The notes beneath the pieces were generated by a model that had not been told where the DNA came from, searched no databases, and was given only the letters and a program-made list of their open reading frames with translations. 64,000 nucleotides of DNA from Phycisphaerales bacterium (GTDB lineage: Bacteria > Planctomycetota > Phycisphaerae > Phycisphaerales > UBA1924): positions 1,178,001 through 1,242,000 of the forward strand of contig JAVJNT010000001.1 of NCBI GenBank assembly GCA_040217175.1. Reading direction: 5' to 3'. Below, in pieces: positions 50,363 to 61,509 of the stretch. Position numbers and translations under genes: made by a program. Every line of letters starts with the position of its first letter. Position 1 is the stretch's first letter.

Positions 50363-52069
50363 ATGGCAGCCACCCCAGCCAAGCACCCAACCACGCCGAG
50401 TCGCGAGTCGGGCCGATTCTCCATCCGCGAGACCTTCAGCTCCATCATCATCGCCTTCGCGATGGCGTTCGTCTTCCGCGCGTTCGTCATCGAGGCCTTC
50501 GTCATCCCCACCGGCTCGATGGCCCCCACCCTGCTGGGCGAGCACGTCGAGATCGTCAGCGACCAGACGGGCACGCGCTGGCAGGTCGGGCCGTGGACGC
50601 AAGGGGGCCCGGACGGGACTGAACGCGTCAGCCGCTACACCGTGCACGACCCCATGACCGCCAGCAACCCGCCGGCGCTCGTCGAGAGCGTCAGCGCCGC
50701 CCGCAGCCCGGCCTACCAGATCGACGCCGAGGTCGAGCGGCTCCGCGCGGGCGACCGCATCCTCGTGCTCAAGTACCTGCCCATCCTCTTCGAGCCGCAG
50801 CGCTTCGACGTCGTCGTCTTCAAGAACCCGACCGAGCCGACCGTCAACTACATCAAGCGGCTGACCGGCCTGCCCGGCGAGCAGCTCGCCATCGTCGACG
50901 GCGACGTCTTCACGCGGTCGCTGCCGAGCACGCCCGGCGAGTCGAGTTTTTCCCCTCCCTCGGACGCCGACCGCGACCAGGAGGGCGGCACCTGGGCCAT
51001 GGACGGCTGGGCCATCGCACGCAAGCCCGAGCATGCGCAACGAGCCGTGTGGATGCCGGTGCACGACACCGTCCGAGCGCCCGTCGACCCGGTCCGCGAT
51101 GGCTTCACCTGGTACCGCCCGCCGTGGGTCGCCCGCTCGGCCGACGGCCAGTCGCTGCGGGGCTGGGATGGGCTCGACTCCATGACGCCCGAGCACACGC
51201 AGGCCGGCAGCACGCGGCTCGAGTGGGACGCAGAAGCCTGGCCCATCGTCGATTACTACCCCTACAACGAGCGATACCGCCGCGCGGGCGAGTCGCTGCG
51301 AGCGCTCGTGCCGCCAACCTTCGGCGTGGGCGACGTCCGCGTACGCATGGGCGTCGAGCCGGTCGGCCAGGGCCTCGAGAGCATGGACATCCGCATCGAT
51401 GCGCGCGAGCACGCGTTCCGCGCGCAGATCGCCGGCGGCGTGGCCCGCATCGAGATGCGACCGATCGAGTCCGACGCCTCCGCATGGACGGTGCTCGACG
51501 AGGCCGAGGTCAGCCAGCCCGCCGCCGACACGGTCACCGACGTCGAGTTCTGGCACGCCGACCAGGCCCTGTGGCTCTTCGTCGGCGGCGAGCGCGTGGC
51601 CTACGCCACCTACGACTGGGGTCCCATCGAACGCTTCGAGCTGGCAACCAGCCAGCCGCTCGACGCGCAGGGCCCCATCGTGCCCTCGCCCGATGCCTAC
51701 CGCTCGGCTCGCCCTTCCATCTCGCTGGTCGGCCCCGTGAAGCTGCACCGGCTCGGCGTCGATCGGGACCTCTACTACCAGACGACGCGCGGCGGCAGCC
51801 AGCTCCCCGTCCGCGGCAGCCACCCCTCCCTCGACCTGGCCGTCTTGGACAAAAACCAGTTCTTCGTCTGCGGAGACAACTCCGCCAGCAGCCAGGACAG
51901 CCGCCTGCTGGGCGACGCCAGCCCCTGGGTTTCCCCGCTGGGTGCACCGGCCGGCATCGTTCCGGGTGAGCTCATGCTCGGGCGGGCGTTCTTCGTCTAC
52001 TTCCCGGCGGTCGAGCGTGTCGGCCCCGTCCCCGTGCCCGGCTTCGGGCGGCTCCGATTTATCTGGTAG
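50363..52069 (+). CDS. lepB: Signal peptidase I with a very large insertion
   Basis: A 568-residue type I signal peptidase. A membrane helix (SSIIIAFAMAFVFRAFVIEA) precedes VIPTGSMAPTLLGEH with the nucleophile Ser; the general-base Lys is in TVNYIKRLTGLPGEQ; the last box is FFVCGDNSASSQDSR. It removes signal peptides from the many exported proteins seen here. Between Lys and the last box about 300 extra residues occur (roughly 185-490), including WHADQALWLFVGGERVAYA in a part that resembles a LamG/concanavalin-like sandwich. Typical bacterial LepB has 170-325 residues. It is in line with the PSP1 gene and is followed by the RNA candidate at 52177. Confidence 0.9.
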   Translation: MAATPAKHPTTPSRESGRFSIRETFSSIIIAFAMAFVFRAFVIEAFVIPTGSMAPTLLGEHVEIVSDQTGTRWQVGPWTQGGPDGTERVSRYTVHDPMTASNPPALVESVSAARSPAYQIDAEVERLRAGDRILVLKYLPILFEPQRFDVVVFKNPTEPTVNYIKRLTGLPGEQLAIVDGDVFTRSLPSTPGESSFSPPSDADRDQEGGTWAMDGWAIARKPEHAQRAVWMPVHDTVRAPVDPVRDGFTWYRPPWVARSADGQSLRGWDGLDSMTPEHTQAGSTRLEWDAEAWPIVDYYPYNERYRRAGESLRALVPPTFGVGDVRVRMGVEPVGQGLESMDIRIDAREHAFRAQIAGGVARIEMRPIESDASAWTVLDEAEVSQPAADTVTDVEFWHADQALWLFVGGERVAYATYDWGPIERFELATSQPLDAQGPIVPSPDAYRSARPSISLVGPVKLHRLGVDRDLYYQTTRGGSQLPVRGSHPSLDLAVLDKNQFFVCGDNSASSQDSRLLGDASPWVSPLGAPAGIVPGELMLGRAFFVYFPAVERVGPVPVPGFGRLRFIW

Positions 52070-52139
52070 CCTTCGTCGCGGCACCGACACCGACCCGCGA
52101 TCAGCCCCGATTGGCCTGCAGGCCATCCCCTGTGAATAT

Positions 52140-52170
52140 TTGACCAAAACTGCCGTTCGACCGCTATTCT
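52140..52170 (+). promoter_or_regulatory. Promoter-like boxes before the RNA candidate
   Basis: TTGACC (52140-52145; five of six consensus bases) and TATTCT (52165-52170) are separated by 19 bases, a little wide. They lie in an intergenic stretch 70 bases after the lepB stop. Transcription would start near 52177. Confidence 0.45.
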
Positions 52171-52176
52171 CGCGGC

Positions 52177-52284
52177 CTGCGCCGGCTACCGTTTTGAACT
52201 CTGAGAGAGAGCCAACCCGTGGCCTCGGCCAAAACGGGATGGGATGGACCCCCGACGGGCGGAGGAGCCTGCCGGGGGTCTTTC
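52177..52284 (+). ncRNA. Candidate structured RNA between lepB and the 5-formyl-THF cyclo-ligase gene
   Basis: About 108 bases run from a promoter-like pair to a terminator. A nested hairpin CCCGT-GGCC-TC-GGCC-AAA-ACGGG occurs at 52216-52237. The terminator is GACCCCCGACGGGC (52247-52260) / GCCTGCCGGGGGTC (52267-52280), with the six-base loop GGAGGA and a TTTC tail. No reading frame of note fits. Genes for 5-formyl-THF cyclo-ligase lie next to 6S RNA in many bacteria; the length here is shorter than usual 6S, so I do not claim that identity. The rest of the gap to 52471 shows nothing I can name. Confidence 0.45.
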
Positions 52285-52471
52285 GTCACTTGCTCCACAT
52301 CGACATCCACGACTAACTGGTGGTTCCTGGTCGCTTCCGATCGCTTGCCGTCGGTTGCTGTCGTCGACGGCATGTTCGCTCGAAACGGGCTCTAGTCGCC
52401 CCCCGCGCTGTTCCGATAGGCTTGGTGTGAGCACCCACGCCCTCGCACCAAGCCCAAAGATCGGCAAGCGC

Positions 52472-53140
52472 ATGCGCGACGAGCCAACCACCAACGATCA
52501 GTCCCACTCCGAACTCTCGGCCGAGAAGTCGGCGCTGCGGACCAAGATGCGCCACGCGATGGAGACCATGCCCGCCGCCGAGGCGCAGCTGAAGGCCGAG
52601 GCGCTGGCCGAGCGTGCCCTGGCGTGGGCGCCCATGGCCCGGGCCCGCCGCGTGATGATCTATCTCTCGATGTCCGGAGAGGCAAGCACCGGCGCGCTCA
52701 TCGACCGCCTGCTCGAAGCGGGCGTCGAGGTCGCCGGCCCACGCATCGACTGGGACAGCCGCACGATCACGCCCGCCCTCATCGCAGACCCGATGTCCGA
52801 CGTGGTCGAGGGCAACCTGGGCGTGCCCGAGCCGGCGCCCAGCGCCGCCGGCGTGCCGCTTAACACCATCGACGTCGTGCTCGTGCCCGCGTTGGCCTAC
52901 GACCTGCGCGGCTTCCGCCTCGGCCGCGGCGCGGGGTTCTACGATCGGCTCCTGGCCGATCCGCGGCGCACCGGCCTTTCGCTCGGATTCGGGCTCGAGG
53001 CCCAGCTCGCCCCGAGGGTGCCAACCGAGCCGCACGACGCCAGGCTCGACGCCCTCGCCACCGAGCGGCGCTTGCTCGAGTTCAATGGCCCGCGGATCGC
53101 CGCGGTGCTGGAGTCGGAAGCCGGGCCCGGACCGCGATAG
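52472..53140 (+). CDS. 5-formyltetrahydrofolate cyclo-ligase
   Basis: About 222 residues. SAEKSALRTKMRHAM is the ATP-site start of the family; VMIYLSMSGEASTGALIDRL follows; the C-terminal signature is FRLGRGAGFYDRLLAD (quoted from DLRGFRLGRGAGFYDRLL), with the GxGxGFYDR loop that binds ATP phosphates. It converts 5-formyl-THF to 5,10-methenyl-THF using ATP, recovering folate lost to the formyl form. ATG 52472 has no clear ribosome binding site; GTG 52427 would add 15 residues. It precedes the L,D-transpeptidase gene on the same strand. Confidence 0.88.
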   Translation: MRDEPTTNDQSHSELSAEKSALRTKMRHAMETMPAAEAQLKAEALAERALAWAPMARARRVMIYLSMSGEASTGALIDRLLEAGVEVAGPRIDWDSRTITPALIADPMSDVVEGNLGVPEPAPSAAGVPLNTIDVVLVPALAYDLRGFRLGRGAGFYDRLLADPRRTGLSLGFGLEAQLAPRVPTEPHDARLDALATERRLLEFNGPRIAAVLESEAGPGPR

Positions 53141-53217
53141 GCTGATTTGTTTCGATTCGGAGTTGCATGGAGTCGGTGGCGGGCACGAAGCCCCCACGCA
53201 GCACGCAGGGAGGTCGC

Positions 53218-54456
53218 ATGTCGCTGCCATCACAGGGCGGGATCGGATTCGGCGGGGCCACGCGCGGACGCTCGCGGCGCGGGCGTGGCGGCGGCGGCCG
53301 CAAGCTCATCGCCGCGATTGTCGTCGTCGCCCTCGGCGGCGGGCTCGTGTGGGCCCTCACCTCGGGCCCCAGCGAGGGCGAGGCCGGCGACCCCGCGACG
53401 ACCGAGGTCGCTCGCGAGCCTGCAAGCCCCGCCAGTCGCACCCCGGCCAGCACCACCCCCGCCGCCCAGCGACGGCAGCCCGACACACGCCTCGTCAGCG
53501 CTCCGCCACAGGCCGAAGAGCAAGCGACGACCGAGCCCCGCGGCCGGAGCGTGCAGACGCCCGCACGCGACACCACGCTCGCCGATCGCTCGACGCCCGA
53601 GCCTCGCGGCGTGCTGGCAACGCCCGGCCAGGACGGATCCGTCGTTGTCGGCCCAGCGTCCGCTGCGAATCCCAGCGCCGCCGTGTCGACGCTGATCCAG
53701 CGGGCCGAAAAGGCGATACGAGAGAACAACCCCATCGCCGCGCGCGAGCACTACAACGCCGCCCTGATGCACGATCGGGCTTCGGCCAGCGATCGCGCCA
53801 TGATCCGCGAGCAGATGCAGGCCCTCAACGAAGACCTCATCTTCTCCCCGCGCGTGTACCCGGGCGATCCGTTCTCGACGACCTACACGGTCCAGAGCGG
53901 CGACGTGCTGTCGCGCATCGCCCACGACCAGGGCGTGGCCACCGAGTGGCTGCTCATCAAGCGTGTCAACCGGTTGAGCAAGGCCGGCAGCATCTTCGAG
54001 GGCCAGAAGCTCAAGCTCGTTCGCGGCCCGTTCCACGCCGTGGTCAGCAAGACCGCCTTCCGCATGGACGTCTACATCGGCCCGCCCGAAGACACCGACC
54101 AGTGGGTCTACGTCCGCTCGTTCCCGGTCGGCCTGGGCGAGTTCGACGGCACGCCCGTGGGCGCCTTCACCGTGCGTCGCCACAGCAAGCTCATCGACCC
54201 CTTCTGGCGCAACCCGCGCACGGGCGAGGAGTTCGCCGCCAGCAACCCCGACAACCCCATCGGCGAGCACTGGATCGGCCTCGAGGGCCTGGGCCAAGCC
54301 GAGACCTACAGCGGCTACGGCATCCACGGCACCATCGATCCCGACAGCATCGGCAAGGAGATGTCGATGGGCTGCGTCCGCATGTTGCCCGACGACGTGG
54401 CGCTCGTCTACGAGTTGCTCAGCGAACAGCTCAGCCAGATCCACATCGTGGAATGA
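53218..54456 (+). CDS. LysM and L,D-transpeptidase (YkuD) protein
   Basis: 412 residues starting at ATG 53218 with AGGGAGG four bases upstream. The cytoplasmic end is Arg/Gly-rich, then a membrane helix (LIAAIVVVALGGGLVWAL, about 29-47) and a Pro/Thr-rich linker of about 100 residues. A LysM module begins TTYTVQSGDVLSRIAHDQGV. The YkuD domain ends in YGIHGTIDPDSIGKEMSMGC then VRM, giving the His...Ser-x-Gly-Cys-x-Arg active site. It forms 3-3 cross-links or other peptide links in peptidoglycan, or attaches proteins. A terminator follows the stop. Presence of this enzyme implies peptidoglycan in this planctomycete-like organism. Confidence 0.92.
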   Translation: MSLPSQGGIGFGGATRGRSRRGRGGGGRKLIAAIVVVALGGGLVWALTSGPSEGEAGDPATTEVAREPASPASRTPASTTPAAQRRQPDTRLVSAPPQAEEQATTEPRGRSVQTPARDTTLADRSTPEPRGVLATPGQDGSVVVGPASAANPSAAVSTLIQRAEKAIRENNPIAAREHYNAALMHDRASASDRAMIREQMQALNEDLIFSPRVYPGDPFSTTYTVQSGDVLSRIAHDQGVATEWLLIKRVNRLSKAGSIFEGQKLKLVRGPFHAVVSKTAFRMDVYIGPPEDTDQWVYVRSFPVGLGEFDGTPVGAFTVRRHSKLIDPFWRNPRTGEEFAASNPDNPIGEHWIGLEGLGQAETYSGYGIHGTIDPDSIGKEMSMGCVRMLPDDVALVYELLSEQLSQIHIVE

Positions 54457-54479
54457 TCAGCCGGATATTGCCGCACACG

Positions 54480-54504
54480 GCCCGGGCATCAACCCGGGCT
54501 TTTT
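54480..54504 (+). terminator. Rho-independent terminator after the L,D-transpeptidase gene
   Basis: GCCCGGG (54480-54486) and CCCGGGC (54493-54499) with a CATCAA loop are followed by TTTTT (54500-54504). It separates the transpeptidase gene from gyrB. Confidence 0.9.
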
Positions 54505-54560
54505 CGTGCCCTCAGGAGGCCTAAATCGGACCCGAAAACTCGGCCGCGAACGCGCTTTGA

Positions 54561-57368
<2,808 letters not shown>

Positions 57369-57444
57369 CGCCCGGGTCCGATAGACGGCTACCAGCCGCG
57401 ATGCATCAGATCGGACGCAAGCCCCACGACGGATGATCCGATAC

Positions 57445-57476
57445 CTCCCCAGGGCCCTTCCGAGGGCCCGTGGGAG
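57445..57476 (+). promoter_or_regulatory. Hairpin that can hide the ribosome binding site of the PilZ-receiver gene
   Basis: CTCCC (57445-57449) can pair with the Shine-Dalgarno GGGAG (57472-57476), and inside it GGGCCC (57452-57457) pairs with GGGCCC (57464-57469) around TTCCGA. Between the two stems lies a 2x2 internal loop (CA opposite GT). The start ATG 57483 is six bases after GGGAG. No T tract follows, so it is not a normal terminator for gyrB. Confidence 0.55.
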
Positions 57477-57482
57477 ATGCGA

Positions 57483-58631
57483 ATGGGCAGCCGAACGTCT
57501 GGGCCGAGTGGCCTTCACAACACGCTCAATCTCTCGGCCGAACAGCTCGGCATGATCATGGACGATCTGGACGCTGCCGGCGAGGGCGGACGCGTGCGTC
57601 GCAACCACGCACGCCTGAGTTTCCGCATCCCCGCGATCGAGGTCGAGGTCTACCAGCCCAGCGGCGGCAGCGTGAACTTCTGCGTTGCGTGCCGAAACCT
57701 CTCGCGCGGCGGCCTCAGCGTTGTCCACAGCTCGTATATGCACGTTGGCACCCGATGCCGCATCAAGATGACGCACAACACCGATGGCCCCGTCTGGATC
57801 AAGGCCACCGTCGTCCAGTGCCGCCACGTCACGGGCCGCGTCCACGACGTGGGACTGAAGTTCGACAAGGAGATCGACGTCAACGACTTCATGGAACTCG
57901 ACCCGCTGAGCGACAACTTCTCGCTCGAGACGGTCGAGGCGAAGAAGCTCGAAGGACGCGTGTTGCTCGTGACTGCTAGCGACATCGATCGCAAGCTCAT
58001 CGAGGCGTATCTCTCCGACACGTCGCTGCGCATGATCCACGTCGAGGGCTACGAGGAGATCCTCGGTCAATTCTCCGAGCCCTTCGACGCGGTGCTCTGC
58101 GATTTCGACAAGGACGTCGGTGCCGCCAGCGAGGCCGTGCGTGGCCTCCGCTCGGCCGGTCACGGCGTGCCAGTCATCGCGTTTGCCGGAGATATCTCCG
58201 ACGGAGACAAGGCCTTGATCCGCGAGTCACGCGCGAGTGCGCTGCTGCGGAAGCCCATCGACAAGTCGCTCATCCTCAAGGCCCTGGCCGAGTTCATCCT
58301 GCTCGGCCGCGGCGCCGGCGAGAATCTTCCAGCCCCGGCCGCCAAGCAAGAAACCGATCCGTCCCTCAAGGCGCTGGCCGACCTCTTCGCCAAGGACCTG
58401 GTGAAGTTCGCCGACGAGATCACCCAAGCGACCCAGTCCGGCGACGAAAAGAACCTTCGCTATATCTGCGCCCGCATCCGCGGCACCGGCCCGCTCCTGG
58501 GCCACGGAGCCGTCGCCGACGCGGCCGGCCGCGTGCTGGCGTCGCTCGATGCCGAGGAAGGCTCGATCGAGACCTCGACGGAAGCCATCAATGCGCTGAC
58601 GAGCATGTGCCGCCTCGTCCGCGCGGCGTGA
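57483..58631 (+). CDS. PilZ-receiver-Hpt-like signalling protein
   Basis: 382 residues. Residues of about 38-140 form a PilZ domain (RRNHARLSFRIPAIEVEVYQ, then NLSRGGLSVVHSS); the Arg and D/NxSxxG-type motif for cyclic-di-GMP is visible as RRNHAR and NLSRGG. A receiver domain follows (GRVLLVTASDIDRKLI, phospho-acceptor Asp in VLCDFDKD, Lys in LLRKPID). The last about 100 residues are helical and Hpt-like, but where HxLKG is expected there is ARIRG, so the phospho-accepting His is missing. ATG 57483 was preferred to ATG 57477 for its spacing from GGGAG. A response regulator linking c-di-GMP with phosphotransfer is likely. Confidence 0.82.
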   Translation: MGSRTSGPSGLHNTLNLSAEQLGMIMDDLDAAGEGGRVRRNHARLSFRIPAIEVEVYQPSGGSVNFCVACRNLSRGGLSVVHSSYMHVGTRCRIKMTHNTDGPVWIKATVVQCRHVTGRVHDVGLKFDKEIDVNDFMELDPLSDNFSLETVEAKKLEGRVLLVTASDIDRKLIEAYLSDTSLRMIHVEGYEEILGQFSEPFDAVLCDFDKDVGAASEAVRGLRSAGHGVPVIAFAGDISDGDKALIRESRASALLRKPIDKSLILKALAEFILLGRGAGENLPAPAAKQETDPSLKALADLFAKDLVKFADEITQATQSGDEKNLRYICARIRGTGPLLGHGAVADAAGRVLASLDAEEGSIETSTEAINALTSMCRLVRAA

Positions 58632-58668
58632 GACGCGCACCACGCCGCCAGCGCGCCCACAATGATCC

Positions 58669-59535
58669 GTGACCGCGCTCGCCGACACGCTGTCCAGCGT
58701 CCTCAACGCACGAGTCTCCGGCTTGGCCGACCTCCACGGCGGGTGCATCGCGCGCGTCGTCGGCGGCATGGCCGAGGGTCGCGGACCCTTCGTCGCCAAG
58801 ATCGGTGACGGCTCGAGCGATCTCAGCATCGAAGCGCAGATGCTCGCAGACCTTGGACGTCTCACGACACTCCCCGTTCCCGCGGTCTGGCACGACGAGC
58901 CCGGCCTGCTCGTGATGGAGCGGCTCCCGGGAACGACCGGCCCAGGCGAGCACGCCCAGCGCCACCTCGCCGAACTACTCGCCGACCTGCACGGCATCGA
59001 GGGCCCGAGCTTCGGCTACGAGCGCCCGACGCTCATCGGTCCGCTCGACCAGCCCAACGAGTCCGACGCGTCGTGGGCACGCTTCTTCGCGCGACACCGC
59101 ATCCTCGCGTTCGCCGAACTTGCCCGGTCGCGCGGCTCGCTCTCGGCGGCGGGCTTCGACATCGCACGCCGGCTCGCCGATGCGATCGAGGCCAAGCCCC
59201 ATCGATTCATCGCCTCGAACGAGCCGCCCGTGCTGATCCACGGCGACCTCTGGTCGGGCAACATCCTCAGCGCGTCCGGCCGAGTCACCGGGCTCATCGA
59301 TCCGGCGATCTACTACGCCGACCGAGAGATCGAATTGGCGTTCATGGGCCTATTCGGCTGCGTCGGGCGGGCGTTCTTCGAGCGATACCACGAGCTGCGG
59401 CCCATCGCACCGGGTTTCTTCGAGCGGCGGCAGGGAATGTACCGCATCTATCCTCTGCTCGTACACGCGGCGCTCTTCGGCGCCGGGTACGGCCGGCAGG
59501 CGGTCGATGCGATGAACCGCGTCCTGTCGGCATGA
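58669..59535 (+). CDS. Fructosamine-kinase-family protein
   Basis: 288 residues with the small-kinase fold. PFVAKIGDGSSDLSIEAQML holds the ATP Lys and helix C Glu, LLVMERLPGT the hinge region, VLIHGDLWSGNILS the catalytic loop and GLIDPAIYYADREIELAF the metal-binding Asp block, all typical of fructosamine-3-kinase/MNK-like proteins. It may phosphorylate glycated amino groups for repair, or ribulosamines. GTG 58669 follows the previous stop by 37 bases; there is no strong ribosome binding site. No other deglycation gene is in view. Confidence 0.87.
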   Translation: MTALADTLSSVLNARVSGLADLHGGCIARVVGGMAEGRGPFVAKIGDGSSDLSIEAQMLADLGRLTTLPVPAVWHDEPGLLVMERLPGTTGPGEHAQRHLAELLADLHGIEGPSFGYERPTLIGPLDQPNESDASWARFFARHRILAFAELARSRGSLSAAGFDIARRLADAIEAKPHRFIASNEPPVLIHGDLWSGNILSASGRVTGLIDPAIYYADREIELAFMGLFGCVGRAFFERYHELRPIAPGFFERRQGMYRIYPLLVHAALFGAGYGRQAVDAMNRVLSA

Positions 59536-59586
59536 TCCGACGGACGGCACGCGGACGGCGCGAGGGGCGGCTTCTGGACGGGAAAG

Positions 59587-59661
59587 GGTGACTGACGGGA
59601 TTCGAACCCGCGACCCCCAGGACCACAACCTGGTGCTCTAACCAACTGAGCTACAGCCACC
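59587..59661 (-). tRNA. tRNA-His (anticodon GTG)
   Basis: Read on the minus strand, the acceptor arm GTGGCTG (59660-59654) pairs with CAGTCAC (59594-59588) with one G-U pair. The D-arm TAGCTCAGTTGGTTAGAGC, the anticodon arm CCAGG-TTGTGGT-CCTGG with anticodon GTG, and the T-arm GCGGGTTCGAATCCCGT are all canonical. C at 59661 gives G-1, paired with discriminator C73 (59587), the identity pair of tRNA-His. The 3' CCA is not encoded. It is single, between the kinase and pckA genes, on the opposite strand. Confidence 0.97.
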
Positions 59662-59838
59662 ATCAAACGGCGGGCGTTCGGGCGTGCCCGGACCGCCGAG
59701 CGGTAACGCTAGCACGTTCTGGGCCGGTGGCAAGTGTCTCCGGCGTATGGCCGCGTGGGACGCGGCGACCTACCCTCGCTCTTACCCCGAAAACAGGGCT
59801 CGGTTGCGGGGCGCAGGCGAGCCGGAGATGCACTGCCG

Positions 59839-61434
59839 ATGCCAAGCCAGACGCTCGCCACGCTCGACCTTTCCGCCGCTCGCACCCTCCGCAATCTGCC
59901 GCCAGCGCGGCTCGTCGAAATGGCCTTGGCCGCCGGCGAGGGACGCCTGGCCGCCGAGGGCGCCCTGGTGTGCCTGACGGGCGATCGCACGGGCCGCAGC
60001 CCGACCGACAAGTACCTCGAAGACACCCCCGCCATCCACGACAAGATCGACTGGGGCAAGGTCAACCAGCCCCTCACCCCCGAGCGTTTCGAGCTGGCCG
60101 AACGCATCGCCATCGACCACCTCAACGCTCAGGATCGGATCTACTGCTTCGAGGGCTTCGCCGGTGCAGACCCCGCCTACCGGCTGGGCGTCCGCGTCGT
60201 CACCGAGCAGGCCTGGCACAACCTCTTCGCCAGCACGCTGTTCATCCGCCAAGGCACGCGGGCGGCCAGCAACTCGACCGACTGGAACCACGACTGGACC
60301 ATCCTCAACGCCGGCCGGCACAAGCTGACCGCCGAAGAGGCCGAGCAACTCGGCGTCTCGGGACCGATCATCATCGCCCAGTCGCTCGAGCGCAAGACGG
60401 TGGTCATCCTGGGCACCGAGTACGCCGGCGAGATCAAGAAGAGCATCTTCTACGCCATGAACTTCGACATGCCCGAGGTGGGCGTGTTCCCGATGCACTG
60501 CTCGGCCAACGTCGCCAAGGACGACGCCAGCAACGTTGCGCTCTTCTTCGGCCTGAGCGGCACCGGCAAGACCACGCTGAGCGCCGACCCGGACCGTGCC
60601 CTCATCGGCGACGACGAGCACGGCTGGAGCGACAAGGGCGTCTTCAACTTCGAGGGTGGCTGCTACGCCAAGTGCATCAAGCTCAGCCGCGAGAGCGAGC
60701 CGCAGATCTGGGACGCCATCAAGTTTGGCAGCGTGCTGGAGAACGTCGTCATCGACGATGACAGCCGCGAGCCCGACTACGACGACGGCTCCATCACCGA
60801 GAACACCCGTGTCACCTACCCCGTCGAGTACATCCCCGGCGCCGTCATCCCCTCCATCGGACAACACCCGCGGAACGTCGTGTTCCTCACCGCCGACGCC
60901 TTCGGCGTCATGCCGCCCGTCAGCAAGTTGACGCCCGAGCAGGCGATGTACTACTTCATCAACGGCTACACCAGCAAGCTCGCGGGCACCGAGGCCGGCG
61001 TGACCGAGCCCATGCCAAACTTCAGCGCGTGCTTCGGAGCTCCCTTCATGCCCCGCCCGCCCGCCGAGTACGCACAGATGCTCGTCGATCGCATCAAGAA
61101 GCACGACGCGAACGTCTGGCTGCTCAACACCGGCTGGACCGGCGGCCCCTACGGCGTCGGCAGCAGGTTCAAGCTGGGCTACACCCGAGCGATGGTCTCG
61201 GCAATCCTCAACGGCGACCTGGCCAAGGCCAACTACGTCGAGCACGAAATCTTCGGGCTGCACATGCCCACCGTTGTCGAGGGCGTGCCCCAGGAGGTGC
61301 TGCACCCCCGCAACACGTGGAAGGACGGCAAGGCCTACGACGAGAAGGCCCGCGACCTCGCGCGCCGCTTCCGCGACAACGATGCGAAGTACGACATGGA
61401 GCAGGCCGTCCGCGACAGCGGTCCCAAGGGCTGA
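59839..61434 (+). CDS. pckA: Phosphoenolpyruvate carboxykinase (ATP)
   Basis: About 531 residues, the family's usual length. LTGDRTGRSPTDKY is the N-terminal block; MHCSANVAKDD the oxaloacetate region; FFGLSGTGKTTLSADP the kinase-1a P-loop; LIGDDEHGWSDKGVFNFEGG the kinase-2 and PEPCK-specific block; LNTGWTGGPYGVGSR the adenine/sugar region. It makes PEP and CO2 from oxaloacetate with ATP, the entry step of gluconeogenesis. ATG 59839 was taken; the longer open frame upstream overlaps non-coding-looking sequence. A bidirectional terminator follows. Confidence 0.95.
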   Translation: MPSQTLATLDLSAARTLRNLPPARLVEMALAAGEGRLAAEGALVCLTGDRTGRSPTDKYLEDTPAIHDKIDWGKVNQPLTPERFELAERIAIDHLNAQDRIYCFEGFAGADPAYRLGVRVVTEQAWHNLFASTLFIRQGTRAASNSTDWNHDWTILNAGRHKLTAEEAEQLGVSGPIIIAQSLERKTVVILGTEYAGEIKKSIFYAMNFDMPEVGVFPMHCSANVAKDDASNVALFFGLSGTGKTTLSADPDRALIGDDEHGWSDKGVFNFEGGCYAKCIKLSRESEPQIWDAIKFGSVLENVVIDDDSREPDYDDGSITENTRVTYPVEYIPGAVIPSIGQHPRNVVFLTADAFGVMPPVSKLTPEQAMYYFINGYTSKLAGTEAGVTEPMPNFSACFGAPFMPRPPAEYAQMLVDRIKKHDANVWLLNTGWTGGPYGVGSRFKLGYTRAMVSAILNGDLAKANYVEHEIFGLHMPTVVEGVPQEVLHPRNTWKDGKAYDEKARDLARRFRDNDAKYDMEQAVRDSGPKG

Positions 61435-61456
61435 GCCTCAGGACACGTCACCATAC

Positions 61457-61486
61457 GAAAAGCCCGGGCGGAAACCCGGGCTTTTC
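61457..61486 (+). terminator. Bidirectional terminator between pckA and the halogenase-like gene
   Basis: GAAAAGCCCGGG (61457-61468) pairs with CCCGGGCTTTTC (61475-61486) around CGGAAA. The A4 and T4 flanks make it work for both the plus-strand pckA gene (stop 61434) and the minus-strand oxidoreductase gene (stop 61510). Confidence 0.92.
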
Positions 61487-61509
61487 GCTTGCAAGGCTTC
61501 AGCGAGCGC

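Noticed and set aside
48269-52147. A 1292-codon open frame on the minus strand opposite the PSP1 and lepB genes
   Set aside because: Antisense shadow of three real genes; composition is Ala/Leu/Asp/Gly-rich with no domain or ribosome binding site.
52177-52284. Calling the RNA candidate 6S RNA
   Set aside because: Context fits, but the length is short and I cannot show the long double stem with a central bubble that defines 6S RNA.
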